Assembly: GCF_900110755.1 (NCBI RefSeq)
Contig: NZ_FOFF01000015.1
Coordinates: 62,001-126,000, forward strand
Direction: 5' to 3'
Length of the DNA: 64,000 nt
Source of the DNA: Streptomyces sp. yr375
Lineage (GTDB): Bacteria; Actinomycetota; Actinomycetes; Streptomycetales; Streptomycetaceae
Positions 50,517 to 61,533 of the stretch are shown in pieces (position 1 is the first letter of the stretch; each line of letters opens with the position of its first letter). The translations under genes were made by a program, and so were the position numbers. The notes under the pieces are model-generated. The model worked only from the letters and a program-made list of their open reading frames with translations, was not told where the DNA came from and made no database searches.

Positions 50517-51631
50517 AGAAGTTCGACAGGGAGCGCGTGCTCCTCGCGGTGGCCGGCCCGGTCATCGCGCTCGTCGCGGCGATCCTGCTGACCTCGGTCG
50601 TGCTGATCGCCTCCGGCAAGAGCCCGATCGAGCCGTACACGCTCATGCTGGAGCAGATCGGCTACTCCGACGTCCAGGTCCTGATCGTCAACCAGGCCTC
50701 GATGTACTACGTCGCCGCCCTCGCGGTCGCCATCGGCTTCCGCATGAACCTGTTCAACATCGGCGTCGACGGCCAGTACCGCCTCGCCGCGATGATGACC
50801 GCCGTCGTCGGCGCGAACATCGCCCTGCCGTCCTTCCTCCAGATCCCGCTGCTGCTCCTGGTCGGCGTCCTCACCGGCGCTTTCTGGGCCGGCATCGCGG
50901 GCGTCCTGAAGGTCACCCGGGGCGTCAGCGAGGTCGTCGCGACGATCATGCTGAACGCGATCGCCACCAGCGTCATCGGCTACCTCACCCTCGACAACAT
51001 CTGGGGCGTGCAGGTCGGCAACAACAACACGACCGGCGTCATGAAGGACTCCGGCTGGGTCCCCGGCATCAACCTCGGCGCGGACGTCGGCGAGATCTAC
51101 GGCCTGGTCTTCCTCGCCGTCGCCCTCGGCATCGTCTACTGGGTCGTCCTCAACCGCACCCGCTTCGGCTTCGACCTGCGCGCCACCGGCGAGTCCGAGA
51201 CCGCCGCCGCGGCCTCCGGCGTCGACGCCAAGAAGATGGTCCTCACCGCCATGCTGATCTCCGGCGGCATCGCGGGCCTGTCCGGCCTGCCCCTGCTGCT
51301 CGGCGACGCCCACACCTACAGCCTGAGCTTCCCCACCGGACTCGGCTTCACCGGCATCACCATCGCCCTGCTCGGCCGCAACAACCCGGTCGGCATCGCC
51401 TTCGCCGCGCTCCTGATCGCCTTCCTCGACAAGGCCTCTCCCGCCCTCGACTACGCCACCCCGGTGGCGTACGAGAAGGAGATCGCCACGATCATGCAGG
51501 GCTTGATCGTCTTCGCGGTCGTCATCTCGTACGAGGCCGTACGCCAGTGGGGGCTGCGCCGCCAGCAGAAGCGCGTCGGCGCGGAGCTCGCCGCCGCCGC
51601 CCAGAACACCAAGAAGGAGGTGACGGTCTGA
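50513..51631 (+). CDS. Nucleoside ABC importer, permease 1
   Basis: 372 residues, multi-pass membrane protein of the BPD_transp_2 family. Typical segments are FRMNLFNIGVDGQYRLAAMM, ATIMLNAIATSVIGYL and GIAGLSGLPLLLGD. ATG 50513 overlaps the ATPase stop (ATGA); its own stop overlaps the next start (TGATG), so the operon is translationally coupled. Confidence 0.93.
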   Translation: MKKFDRERVLLAVAGPVIALVAAILLTSVVLIASGKSPIEPYTLMLEQIGYSDVQVLIVNQASMYYVAALAVAIGFRMNLFNIGVDGQYRLAAMMTAVVGANIALPSFLQIPLLLLVGVLTGAFWAGIAGVLKVTRGVSEVVATIMLNAIATSVIGYLTLDNIWGVQVGNNNTTGVMKDSGWVPGINLGADVGEIYGLVFLAVALGIVYWVVLNRTRFGFDLRATGESETAAAASGVDAKKMVLTAMLISGGIAGLSGLPLLLGDAHTYSLSFPTGLGFTGITIALLGRNNPVGIAFAALLIAFLDKASPALDYATPVAYEKEIATIMQGLIVFAVVISYEAVRQWGLRRQQKRVGAELAAAAQNTKKEVTV

Positions 51632-52893
51632 TGAGCACCACGACCATCGCCAAGCCGAAGGCGAAGCAGCCCGGCAAGGGCGGCCGCCGATTCTCGCTCC
51701 CCGTCCTCCTGCTGATCATCGCCGGCGTCCTGGTCCTGACCTCGGGCGTCCGCCTCATCACCGGCGCCGACGGCATCACCTCCACCGGCCAGATGTCCAC
51801 CGCGCTGCGCCTCGCCGTGCCGATCGGCCTCGCCGGTCTCGGCGGTCTGTGGGCCGAGCGCGCGGGCGTCGTCAACATCGGCCTCGAAGGCATGATGATC
51901 CTCGGCACCTGGTTCGGCGCCTGGGCCGGCTACCAGTGGGGTCCGTGGACGGGCGTCGTCTTCGGCATCCTCGGCGGCGCGCTCGGCGCGGTCCTGCACG
52001 CCGTCGCGACCGTCACCTTCAACGTGAACCACATCGTCTCCGGTGTGGCCATCAACATCCTGGCCCTGGGCGTCACCCGCTACCTGTCGAAGTTCACCTT
52101 CGAGAACGCCGCCGGCGGCTCCTCCAAGCAGTCCCCGCCGATCGACTCGCTCGGCACCTTCGACATCCCGGGGCTGTCGAGCTGGCTGGACTCGCTCAAC
52201 GAGAAGCACTGGTTCCTGATCTCCGACATCGCCGGCCTGGTCGGCGGTCTCATCACCGACCTGTCGCCGCTGACCGTCGTCGCCGTCGCCCTCGTCCCGG
52301 CCACCTGGTGGATCCTGTGGCGCACCGCGTTCGGCCTGCGGCTGCGCTCCTGCGGCGAGAACCCGATCGCGGCCGAGTCCCTCGGCGTCAACGTCTACAA
52401 GTACAAGTACATCGCCGTGATCATCAGCGGCGGCTTCGCGGGCCTCGGCGGCGCGTTCCTGTCCATCGTCGCCTCGAACGTGTACCTGGACGGCCAGACC
52501 GCCGGCCGCGGCTACATCGGCCTCGCCGCGATGATCTTCGGCAACTGGATGCCGGGCGGCCTCGCCCTGGGCGCGGGCCTGTTCGGCTACACCGACAGCC
52601 TCAACCTGCGCGGCGGCACCACCAACGTGCACGCGCTGATCCTGCTGCTGGCGATCCTGCTGGTGTTCGGCGCGGCCTACCTGGCCTGGCAGAAGAAGTA
52701 CGTCCCCGCCGTCATCACCGCGCTGATCTCGGCCCTGATGTTCGTCTGGTACGTCGGCACGGACGAGGTTCCGCGCCAGGTCGTCACGGCCGCGCCGTAC
52801 GTCGTCACCCTGCTGGTGCTGTCGCTGTCCGCGCAGTCCCTGCGGATGCCGAAGGCGGACGGCATGCCCTACCGGAAGGGGCAGGGCAAGTGA
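51631..52893 (+). CDS. Nucleoside ABC importer, permease 2
   Basis: 420 residues, partner permease. Family text: RAGVVNIGLEGMMILGTWFG, FNVNHIVSGVAINILALG, ISGGFAGLGGAFLS. AAGGAGG lies upstream of ATG 51631. Its last helices run to the end, where the GTG of cytidine deaminase overlaps the stop (GTGA). Confidence 0.93.
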   Translation: MSTTTIAKPKAKQPGKGGRRFSLPVLLLIIAGVLVLTSGVRLITGADGITSTGQMSTALRLAVPIGLAGLGGLWAERAGVVNIGLEGMMILGTWFGAWAGYQWGPWTGVVFGILGGALGAVLHAVATVTFNVNHIVSGVAINILALGVTRYLSKFTFENAAGGSSKQSPPIDSLGTFDIPGLSSWLDSLNEKHWFLISDIAGLVGGLITDLSPLTVVAVALVPATWWILWRTAFGLRLRSCGENPIAAESLGVNVYKYKYIAVIISGGFAGLGGAFLSIVASNVYLDGQTAGRGYIGLAAMIFGNWMPGGLALGAGLFGYTDSLNLRGGTTNVHALILLLAILLVFGAAYLAWQKKYVPAVITALISALMFVWYVGTDEVPRQVVTAAPYVVTLLVLSLSAQSLRMPKADGMPYRKGQGK

Positions 52894-53303
52894 CCCCGGC
52901 CGCGGCACCGGCCGCCCCGGTCGACTGGGACGCGCTGCGCGAGCTGGCCCGCGAGGCCATGTCCCACGCGTACGCCCCCTACTCGGGCTACCCGGTCGGG
53001 GTCGCGGCCCTGGTGGACGACGGCCGCACGATCTCCGGCTGCAACGTCGAGAACGCCTCCTACGGGCTCGGCCTGTGCGCCGAGTGCGGGCTCGTCTCGG
53101 AGCTGCACCGCACGGGCGGCGGCCGGCTCACCCACTTCACCTGCGTGGACGGCCGGGGCGAGATCCTCGTCCCGTGCGGCCGCTGCCGCCAACTGCTGTA
53201 CGAGTTCGGCGGCCCGGACCTGCTGCTGGAGACCCCGGCCGGGATCCTGCCCCTCTCCGAGATGCTCCCGCAGGCCTTCGGCCCGGACCACCTCACCAAG
53301 TAA
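52890..53303 (+). CDS. cdd: Cytidine deaminase
   Basis: 137 residues. Converts (deoxy)cytidine to (deoxy)uridine. The zinc site is CNVENASYGLGLCAECGLV and PCGRCRQLLYEF. The ...CAE Glu is the proton shuttle. Coupled to the importer by a 4-bp overlap, so imported cytidine is directly deaminated. Confidence 0.95.
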   Translation: MTPAAAPAAPVDWDALRELAREAMSHAYAPYSGYPVGVAALVDDGRTISGCNVENASYGLGLCAECGLVSELHRTGGGRLTHFTCVDGRGEILVPCGRCRQLLYEFGGPDLLLETPAGILPLSEMLPQAFGPDHLTK

Positions 53304-53312
53304 CTCCCGCCC

Positions 53313-53339
53313 GGCCCCTCTGACTGGCGCAGAGGGGCC
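53313..53339 (+). terminator. Hairpin between cytidine deaminase and thymidine phosphorylase
   Basis: GGCCCCTCT (53313-53321) and AGAGGGGCC (53331-53339), 9-bp perfect stem, 9-base loop. T5 runs follow within the 12-bp repeats at 53349-53384. It may lower expression of the downstream gene. Confidence 0.7.
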
Positions 53340-53348
53340 GCGCACTTT

Positions 53349-53384
53349 ACGCACGTTTTTATGCGCGTTTTTGCGCACGTCTGA
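53349..53384 (+). repeat. Three 12-bp repeats with CGCACGT cores before deoA
   Basis: Units ACGCACGTTTTT, ATGCGCGTTTTT and GCGCACGTCTGA follow head to tail. Each resembles half of the CTACGCGCGTAG element. The 12-bp spacing is close to one helical turn. They may be weak operators or simply slippage products. Confidence 0.6.
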
Positions 53385-53393
53385 AGGAAAGGC

Positions 53394-54677
<1,284 letters not shown>

Positions 54678-54714
54678 CCTGCGCTTTCTCTGATTTTCCC
54701 CTCATCAGGGTGAA

Positions 54715-54742
54715 CGGGACCGGTGGCTGGCCGCCGGTCCCG
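54715..54742 (+). terminator. Hairpin after deoA
   Basis: CGGGACCGG (54715-54723) and CCGGTCCCG (54734-54742), 10-base loop, 38 bp after the deoA stop. It ends about 20 bp before the next gene. Confidence 0.68.
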
Positions 54743-54764
54743 TCCGCCTTGTTGGATGGCGATC

Positions 54765-55403
54765 ATGAGCACGCACTTCGGTGACCACGCCCGGACCGGC
54801 GACGAGCGCAACCAGCACAACCAGCGGGACGAGCGGAACTCGTGGGACGAGTGGGACGAAGCGGTCTGGGTCTGGCGCCACACGGTCGTCCCCAAGGGCT
54901 GCCGGGCGGAGATCATCGACGGCCTGGTCTCCGTGACCCCGGTGTCGGCGGGCACCGGCCACGCCATCGCGGAACGCGTGACCCGCTGCCTCTACGAGGT
55001 CATCCCCGACACCTGGGGCGTCTACCAGTGGCTGGCCACCGCCGTCCCGTCCCGCCTGGGCCTCTACGTCCCCGACCTGGTCGTCCTGCCCCGCGCCCCC
55101 GGCACGGGCGCGAACGCCGACGACCACGTACCCGCCGCGGCGGCCCGACTGGTCGTGGAGATCACCTCCAAGGCCACGGCCCACAACGACCGCGTCACCA
55201 AACCCGCCGGCTACGCCCAGGCCGGCGTCCCCCTGTACCTCCTGATCGACGGCCTGGCCCCGGAGGCCCCGAGGATCACCCTGTACGAGTCCCCCGAGGG
55301 CCCCGCCTACCGCGACTCCACCACCCACGCCTTCGGCGACCCGGTCCACCTGCCCGCCCCCTTCACCGTGACCCTGGACACGACGGGCTTCCCGATGAGT
55401 TAG
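54765..55403 (+). CDS. Uma2-family putative endonuclease, second copy
   Basis: 212 residues. PD-(D/E)xK-fold Uma2 protein: CRAEIIDGLVSVTPVS, YVPDLVVLPR, ARLVVEITSKATAHNDRVTK and YAQAGVPLYLLIDG. An N-terminal ~25-residue hydrophilic extension (DERNQHNQRDERN) is unlike the copy at 33760. Start at ATG 54765, or ATG 54756; neither has a strong ribosome site. Confidence 0.82.
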   Translation: MSTHFGDHARTGDERNQHNQRDERNSWDEWDEAVWVWRHTVVPKGCRAEIIDGLVSVTPVSAGTGHAIAERVTRCLYEVIPDTWGVYQWLATAVPSRLGLYVPDLVVLPRAPGTGANADDHVPAAAARLVVEITSKATAHNDRVTKPAGYAQAGVPLYLLIDGLAPEAPRITLYESPEGPAYRDSTTHAFGDPVHLPAPFTVTLDTTGFPMS

Positions 55404-55664
55404 GCCCCCCACCCCGGTCTACCGATCGTGGAAGCGACGACACCCCCCGTACTCGTACTGACCGGCCCCGTCACCCGAACCCGGGTGACAGGGCTGGCGG
55501 ACGATGTACGGGCGCTGCTGGAGGGCGGCGCGGCCGGGGTCGTCGTCTGCGATGTCGCCGGGGTCGGGCCGCCGGGGCTGGCGGTCGTCGAACTGGTGGC
55601 GCGGCTCCAGTTGGCCGCCCGCAGGGCCGGGGGACGGATCCGGCTCCGCGCCCCCGAGCCCGCG

Positions 55665-56693
<1,029 letters not shown>

Positions 56694-56845
56694 CGTCCAC
56701 CCACCCCTGTGGCCGTCCTGTCACGCGCCTACGCGCCCAGCACTTCGGAAGCTACCGCAGCCCACTGACAATGGCCCGCCGAGTCGACAAAACCCCAGTT
56801 CAAAGCCCCAGGTCAACGGCGCAAGCCGGAGGGCGCGGGCGGTCC

Positions 56846-57979
56846 TCACACCAACTGCTTCACGGACATCAGCAGATGCCGGTGCGCCCCGGGCAGGTCC
56901 GGGGCGCCCAGCAGCGCCCGCTGCCCCGCGCCCAGCAGCTCCACCCGCAGCCTCGACGCCTCGAAGGAGGCCAGCGCGTCCAGCAGGTACGCCGGGTTGA
57001 ACGCCACGGTCACCTCCTCGGCGCCGGTCAGCGAGGCGGGCAGCCGCTGCGTCGCCACGTCGTCGCCGTACCCGGCGCGCAGCACGACCGACTCCGCCGC
57101 CGCCGAGAAGTCCAGCCGCACCGGACTGTTCGCCTCCGCCACCACCGCGACCCGCCGCACCGCCTCCGTCAGCGCCACGCACGCCACCTCGGCGACCGCC
57201 GCCCCGGCCCCGGCCATGTCGAACAGCTTCCCGTACCCCGGCAGCCGCCCGTCCAGCGGCCGTACGACCGACCGCAGCCGCCCGCCCTCGAACCCGATCG
57301 GCCCGCTCCCCGACGCCGGGTCGAGCCCGATCCGCACCTCCCCGCACCGCGCCAGCGACCGGGCCACGTCCAGCAGCCGCCGCGCCGGCACCAGCGCCTC
57401 CACCGCGCCCCCGACCGCCGCCTCCGCCTCCGGTCTCCACGCCAGCCGGCGCACCGCGTACCGGTAGCGGTCCGACGCCGACAGCGTCATCTCCGTACCG
57501 TCCAGGCGCAGTTGGACGCCGGTCAGCACCGGCAGCGTGTCGTCGCGGCCCGCCGCCACCGCGACCTGGGCGACGGCGGTCGCGAACGCCGACGCGTCCA
57601 CCGTGCCGTACGTGTGCGGCGGCGCGGGCGGGGCGGGGTACTCCTCGCGCGGGAGGGTCGACAGGCCGAAGCGGGTGCCGCCCGCCTCGACCGTGAACCG
57701 CGTCCCGTCCAGGGCGCAGCTCACCGGGCCGTCCGGCAGCACCTTGCAGATGTCCAGCAGCCGCCGCCCCAGGACGAGCACCTGCCCCTCGACGCCCACC
57801 TCCGCGTCGGTCTCGATCCGCGCCGCCGTCTCGAAGTCGAAGCCCGACACGCTCAGCCGCCCGGCCGCCGCGTCCAGCAGCAGCCCGCCCAGGACGGGCA
57901 CGGGCGTACGCGTGGGCAGTGCGCGGGCCGCCCAGCCCACCGCCTCCACGAGGTCGGACCGATCGACCCGGAACTCCAT
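56846..57979 (-). CDS. DNA polymerase III beta-clamp paralogue
   Basis: 377 residues from ATG 57979. It has the three-domain sliding-clamp pattern: MEFRVDRSDLVEAVGWAARA, PVLGGLLLDAAAGRLSVSGF, VAQVAVAAGRDDTLPVLTGV, PAYLLDALASFEASRLRVEL and the end LLMSVKQLV, where housekeeping DnaN often ends PVRLPG/LMPMRL. The sequence is much more Ala/Gly-rich than a typical DnaN, and dnaA/recF genes are not near. It is a second, non-housekeeping clamp; its role is unknown. Confidence 0.85.
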   Translation of the reverse strand: MEFRVDRSDLVEAVGWAARALPTRTPVPVLGGLLLDAAAGRLSVSGFDFETAARIETDAEVGVEGQVLVLGRRLLDICKVLPDGPVSCALDGTRFTVEAGGTRFGLSTLPREEYPAPPAPPHTYGTVDASAFATAVAQVAVAAGRDDTLPVLTGVQLRLDGTEMTLSASDRYRYAVRRLAWRPEAEAAVGGAVEALVPARRLLDVARSLARCGEVRIGLDPASGSGPIGFEGGRLRSVVRPLDGRLPGYGKLFDMAGAGAAVAEVACVALTEAVRRVAVVAEANSPVRLDFSAAAESVVLRAGYGDDVATQRLPASLTGAEEVTVAFNPAYLLDALASFEASRLRVELLGAGQRALLGAPDLPGAHRHLLMSVKQLV

Positions 57980-58087
57980 CCCGAACACCACGAAACCCCC
58001 TGCGCGAACCTGCGGCCAATGTCCACCGACGCTAACGGCGACCACTGACAACCGGCCCTGAGCAGGGGGAATGCGGAGGGGGAACGG

Positions 58088-59392
58088 TCAGGCTGCCGCC
58101 GGCGTCGCGCGGCGGGCCGCCACCCGGGCCGCCCGGGTCCCGAGCACCGTGATCGCCACGACGCCGAGCACCGCCAGGACGCCCACGCCGACCGTGCCGG
58201 CCCAGCCGCCCGCGTGGAAGGCGATCGCGCCGACCGTGGAACCGGTGCTGGAGCCGATGTAGTACGCGGACTGGTAGAGGGCGGAGGCCTGGGCGCGGCC
58301 CGTCGTCGCCGTCTTGCTGACCGCCGACGACGCCACCGCGTGCCCCGCGAAGAAGCCCGCCGTGATCAGGACCAGGCCCAGCAGCACCAGGGCCAGCGAC
58401 TCCGAGAGCGACAGCAGCAGGCCCGTGGCCGTCGTGCCGCCCGCCAGGTACAGCGCGCCGCGCCGCCCCAGCCGGCCGACCAGCCGGCCCGCCGTCGACG
58501 CCGACACCGTGCCCACCAGGTACACCAGGAAGATCGAGCCGACGATGCCCTGCGGGAGCGAGAAGGGGGCCTCCGTCAGGCGGTAGCCGATGACCGTGTA
58601 CACGCCGCCGAAGACGGTCATGAACAGCGCGCCGATCGCGTACAGCCGCCGCAGCAGCGGGTTGGCGAGGTGGTCGCGGACCGTGCGGGCCAGGACGCGG
58701 GGGGCCAGGGAGCCCGCCCTGAAGTGCTTCGGCGCGGGCAGCAGCAGCCGGAAGGCGACCGCGCAGGCCACCGCCAGCGCGCCGATCACGCCGACCGCGA
58801 CCCGCCAGCCCCACTCCTGCGCGACCCAGCCGGTGATGACCCGGCCGCTCATCCCGCCGACGCTGTTGCCGGCCACGAACAGTCCGATCGCGGTGATCAG
58901 CGCCTTCGGCCGGACCTCCTCCGCGAGATACGCCGTCGCCGACGCCGGAAGCCCGGCCAGCGCAGCGCCCTGCACCGCCCGCAGCAGGACCAGCGTGCCG
59001 AGGGACGGCGCGAAGGGGACCAGCAGCCCGACGGTCACCGCGACCGCCAGCGAGGCCGTCATCACCGTACGGCGGCCGTAGCGCTCGGAGAGGGCGCTCA
59101 TCGGCAGGACGAACAGGGCCAGTCCGCCGGTCGCCGCCGCCACGGTCCAGCTCGCCTCGCTCGCCGCGACCCCGAAGTCGCCGGAGATCAGCGGCAGGAG
59201 CGCCTGTGTGGAGTACAGCAGGGCGAAGGTCGCCACGCCCGCGAGGAAGAGCGCGAAGCTCATCCGGCGGTAGCGGGGATCGCCCGGAGCCATCCGGGTG
59301 TCGGCGGAGGAGACGGCGGAGACGGACGAGACGGCGGAGGCGGAGGTCGCGGCGTCCACGGTGGTGGACGCCCCGGTACTGGCGGGAGACAT
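58088..59392 (-). CDS. MFS transporter
   Basis: 434 residues, about twelve helices. It has the MFS loop-2 motif in LPMSALSERYGRRTVM and second-half counterpart RLVGRLGRRGALYLAGG. It resembles the YnfM/arabinose-efflux-like group. A long Ala/Ser/Thr-rich N-terminus precedes helix 1. Divergent from a LysR regulator across 62 bp, a common regulator/efflux pair. Confidence 0.9.
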   Translation of the reverse strand: MSPASTGASTTVDAATSASAVSSVSAVSSADTRMAPGDPRYRRMSFALFLAGVATFALLYSTQALLPLISGDFGVAASEASWTVAAATGGLALFVLPMSALSERYGRRTVMTASLAVAVTVGLLVPFAPSLGTLVLLRAVQGAALAGLPASATAYLAEEVRPKALITAIGLFVAGNSVGGMSGRVITGWVAQEWGWRVAVGVIGALAVACAVAFRLLLPAPKHFRAGSLAPRVLARTVRDHLANPLLRRLYAIGALFMTVFGGVYTVIGYRLTEAPFSLPQGIVGSIFLVYLVGTVSASTAGRLVGRLGRRGALYLAGGTTATGLLLSLSESLALVLLGLVLITAGFFAGHAVASSAVSKTATTGRAQASALYQSAYYIGSSTGSTVGAIAFHAGGWAGTVGVGVLAVLGVVAITVLGTRAARVAARRATPAAA

Positions 59393-59454
59393 GCCTCGAA
59401 ACTAGGACGGCCCCGGTCATCCGTCCAATGCATGAACTGGCCATAATCGTTCCC

Positions 59455-60408
59455 ATGGCGCATCAGCAGAGGTCACAGCCCCACCTGTCACCGTCCAGTG
59501 ACACAGAAGACATGGTGCTGTCGCTGGCGCCCCGGCTCGCGTACTTCGCCGGGGTCGCCCGTACCGAGCACGTGACCCGGGCCGCGCAGGAGATGAACGT
59601 CCCGCAGTCGACGCTGTCGCGGGCCATGGTCCGTCTCGAACGCGACCTGGGCGTCGACCTGTTCGCCCGCCGGGGCCGCACGGTCTCCCTCACCCCCGCC
59701 GGCCGCACCTTCCTCACCTCCGTCGAACGCGCCCTCGCGGAGGTCGGGAAGGCCGCCGACGAGGTCCGGGCGGACGCCGACGCGGCCACCGGCAAGGTCG
59801 CGTTCGGCTTCCTGCACACCATGGGCGCCGAGACCGTCCCCGGGCTGCTCCACGCCTTCCGCGCCGACCATCCGCGCGTGCGCTTCAGCCTCGTCCAGAA
59901 CTACGGCGAGGCGATGATCGAGCGGCTGCGGGCGGGCGAGCTGGACCTCTGCCTCACCTCGCCGGTCCCGGACGCCCCCGACCTCGTCGCCCGCCGCCTC
60001 GACGAGCAGAAACTGCGCCTGGTCGTCCCCGCCGACCACCGCCTCGCCGCCCGCCGCCGCGTCCGCCTCGCCGAGGCCGCCGACGAGACCTTCGTGACCC
60101 TGGAACCCGGCTACGGCCTGCGCCGCATCACCGACGACCTCTGCAAAGAGGCCGGTTTCCGCCCCCGGATCGCCTTCGAGGGAGAGGAGGCAGAGACCTT
60201 GCGCGGCCTGGTGGCGGCAGGCCTGGGCGTAGCCCTCCTGCCCCCACCGGCCGTGGCCCGCCCGGGCGTGGTGGAACTGACGGTGACCTCCCCCAAGGCG
60301 GCCCGAGAAATCGGCGTGGCCTGGCTCGACGGCCACCCGGACACCCCACCGGTAGCAGCCTTCAAAAAGTTCCTACTATCAAGACGCGGCAACCTACTCC
60401 CCACCTAG
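59455..60408 (+). CDS. LysR-family regulator of the MFS gene
   Basis: 317 residues from ATG 59455. Winged helix-turn-helix: RLAYFAGVARTEHVTRAAQE, then MNVPQSTLSRAMVRLERDLG. The effector domain follows (KVAFGFLHTMGAETVPGLLH). A T-N11-A-like site AATGCATGAACTGGCCAT lies in the shared promoter region. The very end of the gene (from ~60370) resembles the unit of the 71-bp repeat that follows it. Confidence 0.9.
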   Translation: MAHQQRSQPHLSPSSDTEDMVLSLAPRLAYFAGVARTEHVTRAAQEMNVPQSTLSRAMVRLERDLGVDLFARRGRTVSLTPAGRTFLTSVERALAEVGKAADEVRADADAATGKVAFGFLHTMGAETVPGLLHAFRADHPRVRFSLVQNYGEAMIERLRAGELDLCLTSPVPDAPDLVARRLDEQKLRLVVPADHRLAARRRVRLAEAADETFVTLEPGYGLRRITDDLCKEAGFRPRIAFEGEEAETLRGLVAAGLGVALLPPPAVARPGVVELTVTSPKAAREIGVAWLDGHPDTPPVAAFKKFLLSRRGNLLPT

Positions 60409-60417
60409 CACCCCCCC

Positions 60418-60559
60418 CAGGGTTTCCAACTGCGGTTTTCCTACGGCCGAGACGCGCCAACCCGCTCCCGACCTGGCGCTCCGCACCCCAGGGTTTCCAA
60501 CTGCGGGTTTCCTACGGCCGAGACGCGCCAACCTGTTACCGACCTGGCGCTCCGCACCC
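60418..60559. repeat. 71-bp tandem repeat, two copies plus a relic in the gene end
   Basis: Two copies of a 71-bp unit starting CAGGGTTTCCAACTGCGG lie at 60418-60488 and 60489-60559 and differ at few positions. Each contains TTCCTACGGCCGAGACGCGCC. The last 40 bases of the LysR gene (TTCCTACTATCAAGACGCGG...) look like a diverged third copy, so the unit probably arose from the gene's own 3' end. Confidence 0.85.
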
Positions 60560-60603
60560 AAGGGGCGCGGGGAACTGCGCGACCAGCCACAACGCACCCG
60601 CAC
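60560..60603. repeat. Dispersed Streptomyces intergenic repeat, copy 2
   Basis: AAGGGGCGCGGGGAACTGCG followed by CGACCAGCCACAACGC is the reverse-orientation relative of 24478-24543. It directly follows the 71-bp repeats. Confidence 0.75.
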
Positions 60604-60631
60604 GCCGAACACGACCGACACACCGACGGCG

Positions 60632-61396
60632 CTACCGTCGCAACGACTGCCCGAACCCCACAGCCAACGGCATCCGCAACCCCAGCGGCGGCGGAGCCGC
60701 AAGCGCGTCGGCCACCGGTCGCGCGAACGCCCGCCCGAACAACGCGCCCATCACGAAGTCCTCGGCCAGCGCGAGGACTTCACCCCGGTACTGGCGCAGC
60801 CGGTGACCATCGGAGTGCACCTCGAACCGGCACACATCCCGGTTCGCTTTCTTCGCGCGCGTGGCGAGCCGGAACGACAACTCCGGGTCGCACCGCTCGT
60901 CGTTCGTACCGTGCACGATCAGCACCCGCCGCCCCGCGAGCTGCTTCACCGGTTCGGGTGGCGCGGCCATGTCCTCCTCCGGCAGCCAGGGAGCGACCGC
61001 CAGCACGGAGTTGACGGCCTCGTGACCCCCCGCCCGCAGCGCGGCCCGCGCGCCCATGCCGACGCCGGCCAGACACACGGGAACGTCCCCGTAACGCCGT
61101 ACGGCCTCGTCGGCGGCCCAAGACGCGTCGGCCGCGAGATGCGCCTCATGGCCGTTCCAGCCCAGGTAGCGGTAGTGCACGGTGTGCACGGCGAGGCCGC
61201 CCTCCACGCGCCGCGCCCGCGCGAGACTGCGGCCCAGGCTCCGGACGGAGGCCGCCGACCACACGGGCGAGGGCCTGCGGCTGGACACCTCCTGACCCCC
61301 CGGAAGCAGCAGCACCACCCCGCTCACCCCCACCGGCGCCACGCCGACCGCCCTCCCCAGCCTGGCCGCCCGAACCGGTGTCACTTCCTGTCCCAT
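60632..61396 (-). CDS. Alpha/beta-hydrolase-fold protein lacking the nucleophile
   Basis: 254 residues. The fold is suggested by VVLLLPGGQEVS, a central VPVCLAGVGMGARAALRAG, then VLIVHGTNDERCDPELS and FEVHSDGHRLRQY. These give the acid (Asp in HGTNDE) and His (SDGH) of the triad. However, the nucleophile elbow reads G-V-G-M-G, with Gly where Ser (or Cys/Asp) should be. It is therefore probably a non-hydrolytic member. Divergent from adenosine deaminase. Confidence 0.75.
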   Translation of the reverse strand: MGQEVTPVRAARLGRAVGVAPVGVSGVVLLLPGGQEVSSRRPSPVWSAASVRSLGRSLARARRVEGGLAVHTVHYRYLGWNGHEAHLAADASWAADEAVRRYGDVPVCLAGVGMGARAALRAGGHEAVNSVLAVAPWLPEEDMAAPPEPVKQLAGRRVLIVHGTNDERCDPELSFRLATRAKKANRDVCRFEVHSDGHRLRQYRGEVLALAEDFVMGALFGRAFARPVADALAAPPPLGLRMPLAVGFGQSLRR

Positions 61397-61505
61397 GACA
61401 GAACAGTGTCAGAAGCCCCGGTGTACTCCACCCGTCCATGCGGTCACCGTTACATATCGGCCGAGTTATACACCCGCGTATCGGCCGCGTCACACAACGC
61501 GCGAT

Positions 61506-61527
61506 CTACGCGCGTAGGAGTTACAGT
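61506..61527 (+). promoter_or_regulatory. Shared nucleoside-regulon element and -10 box before adenosine deaminase
   Basis: CTACGCGCGTAG (61506-61517) is identical to the palindrome before the ABC ATPase. TACAGT (61522-61527) fits a -10 hexamer and ends 6 bases before ATG 61534, so transcription may begin at or very near the start codon, giving a leaderless message. A repressor on the palindrome would sit in the promoter spacer. Confidence 0.72.
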
Positions 61528-61533
61528 GCGGAC

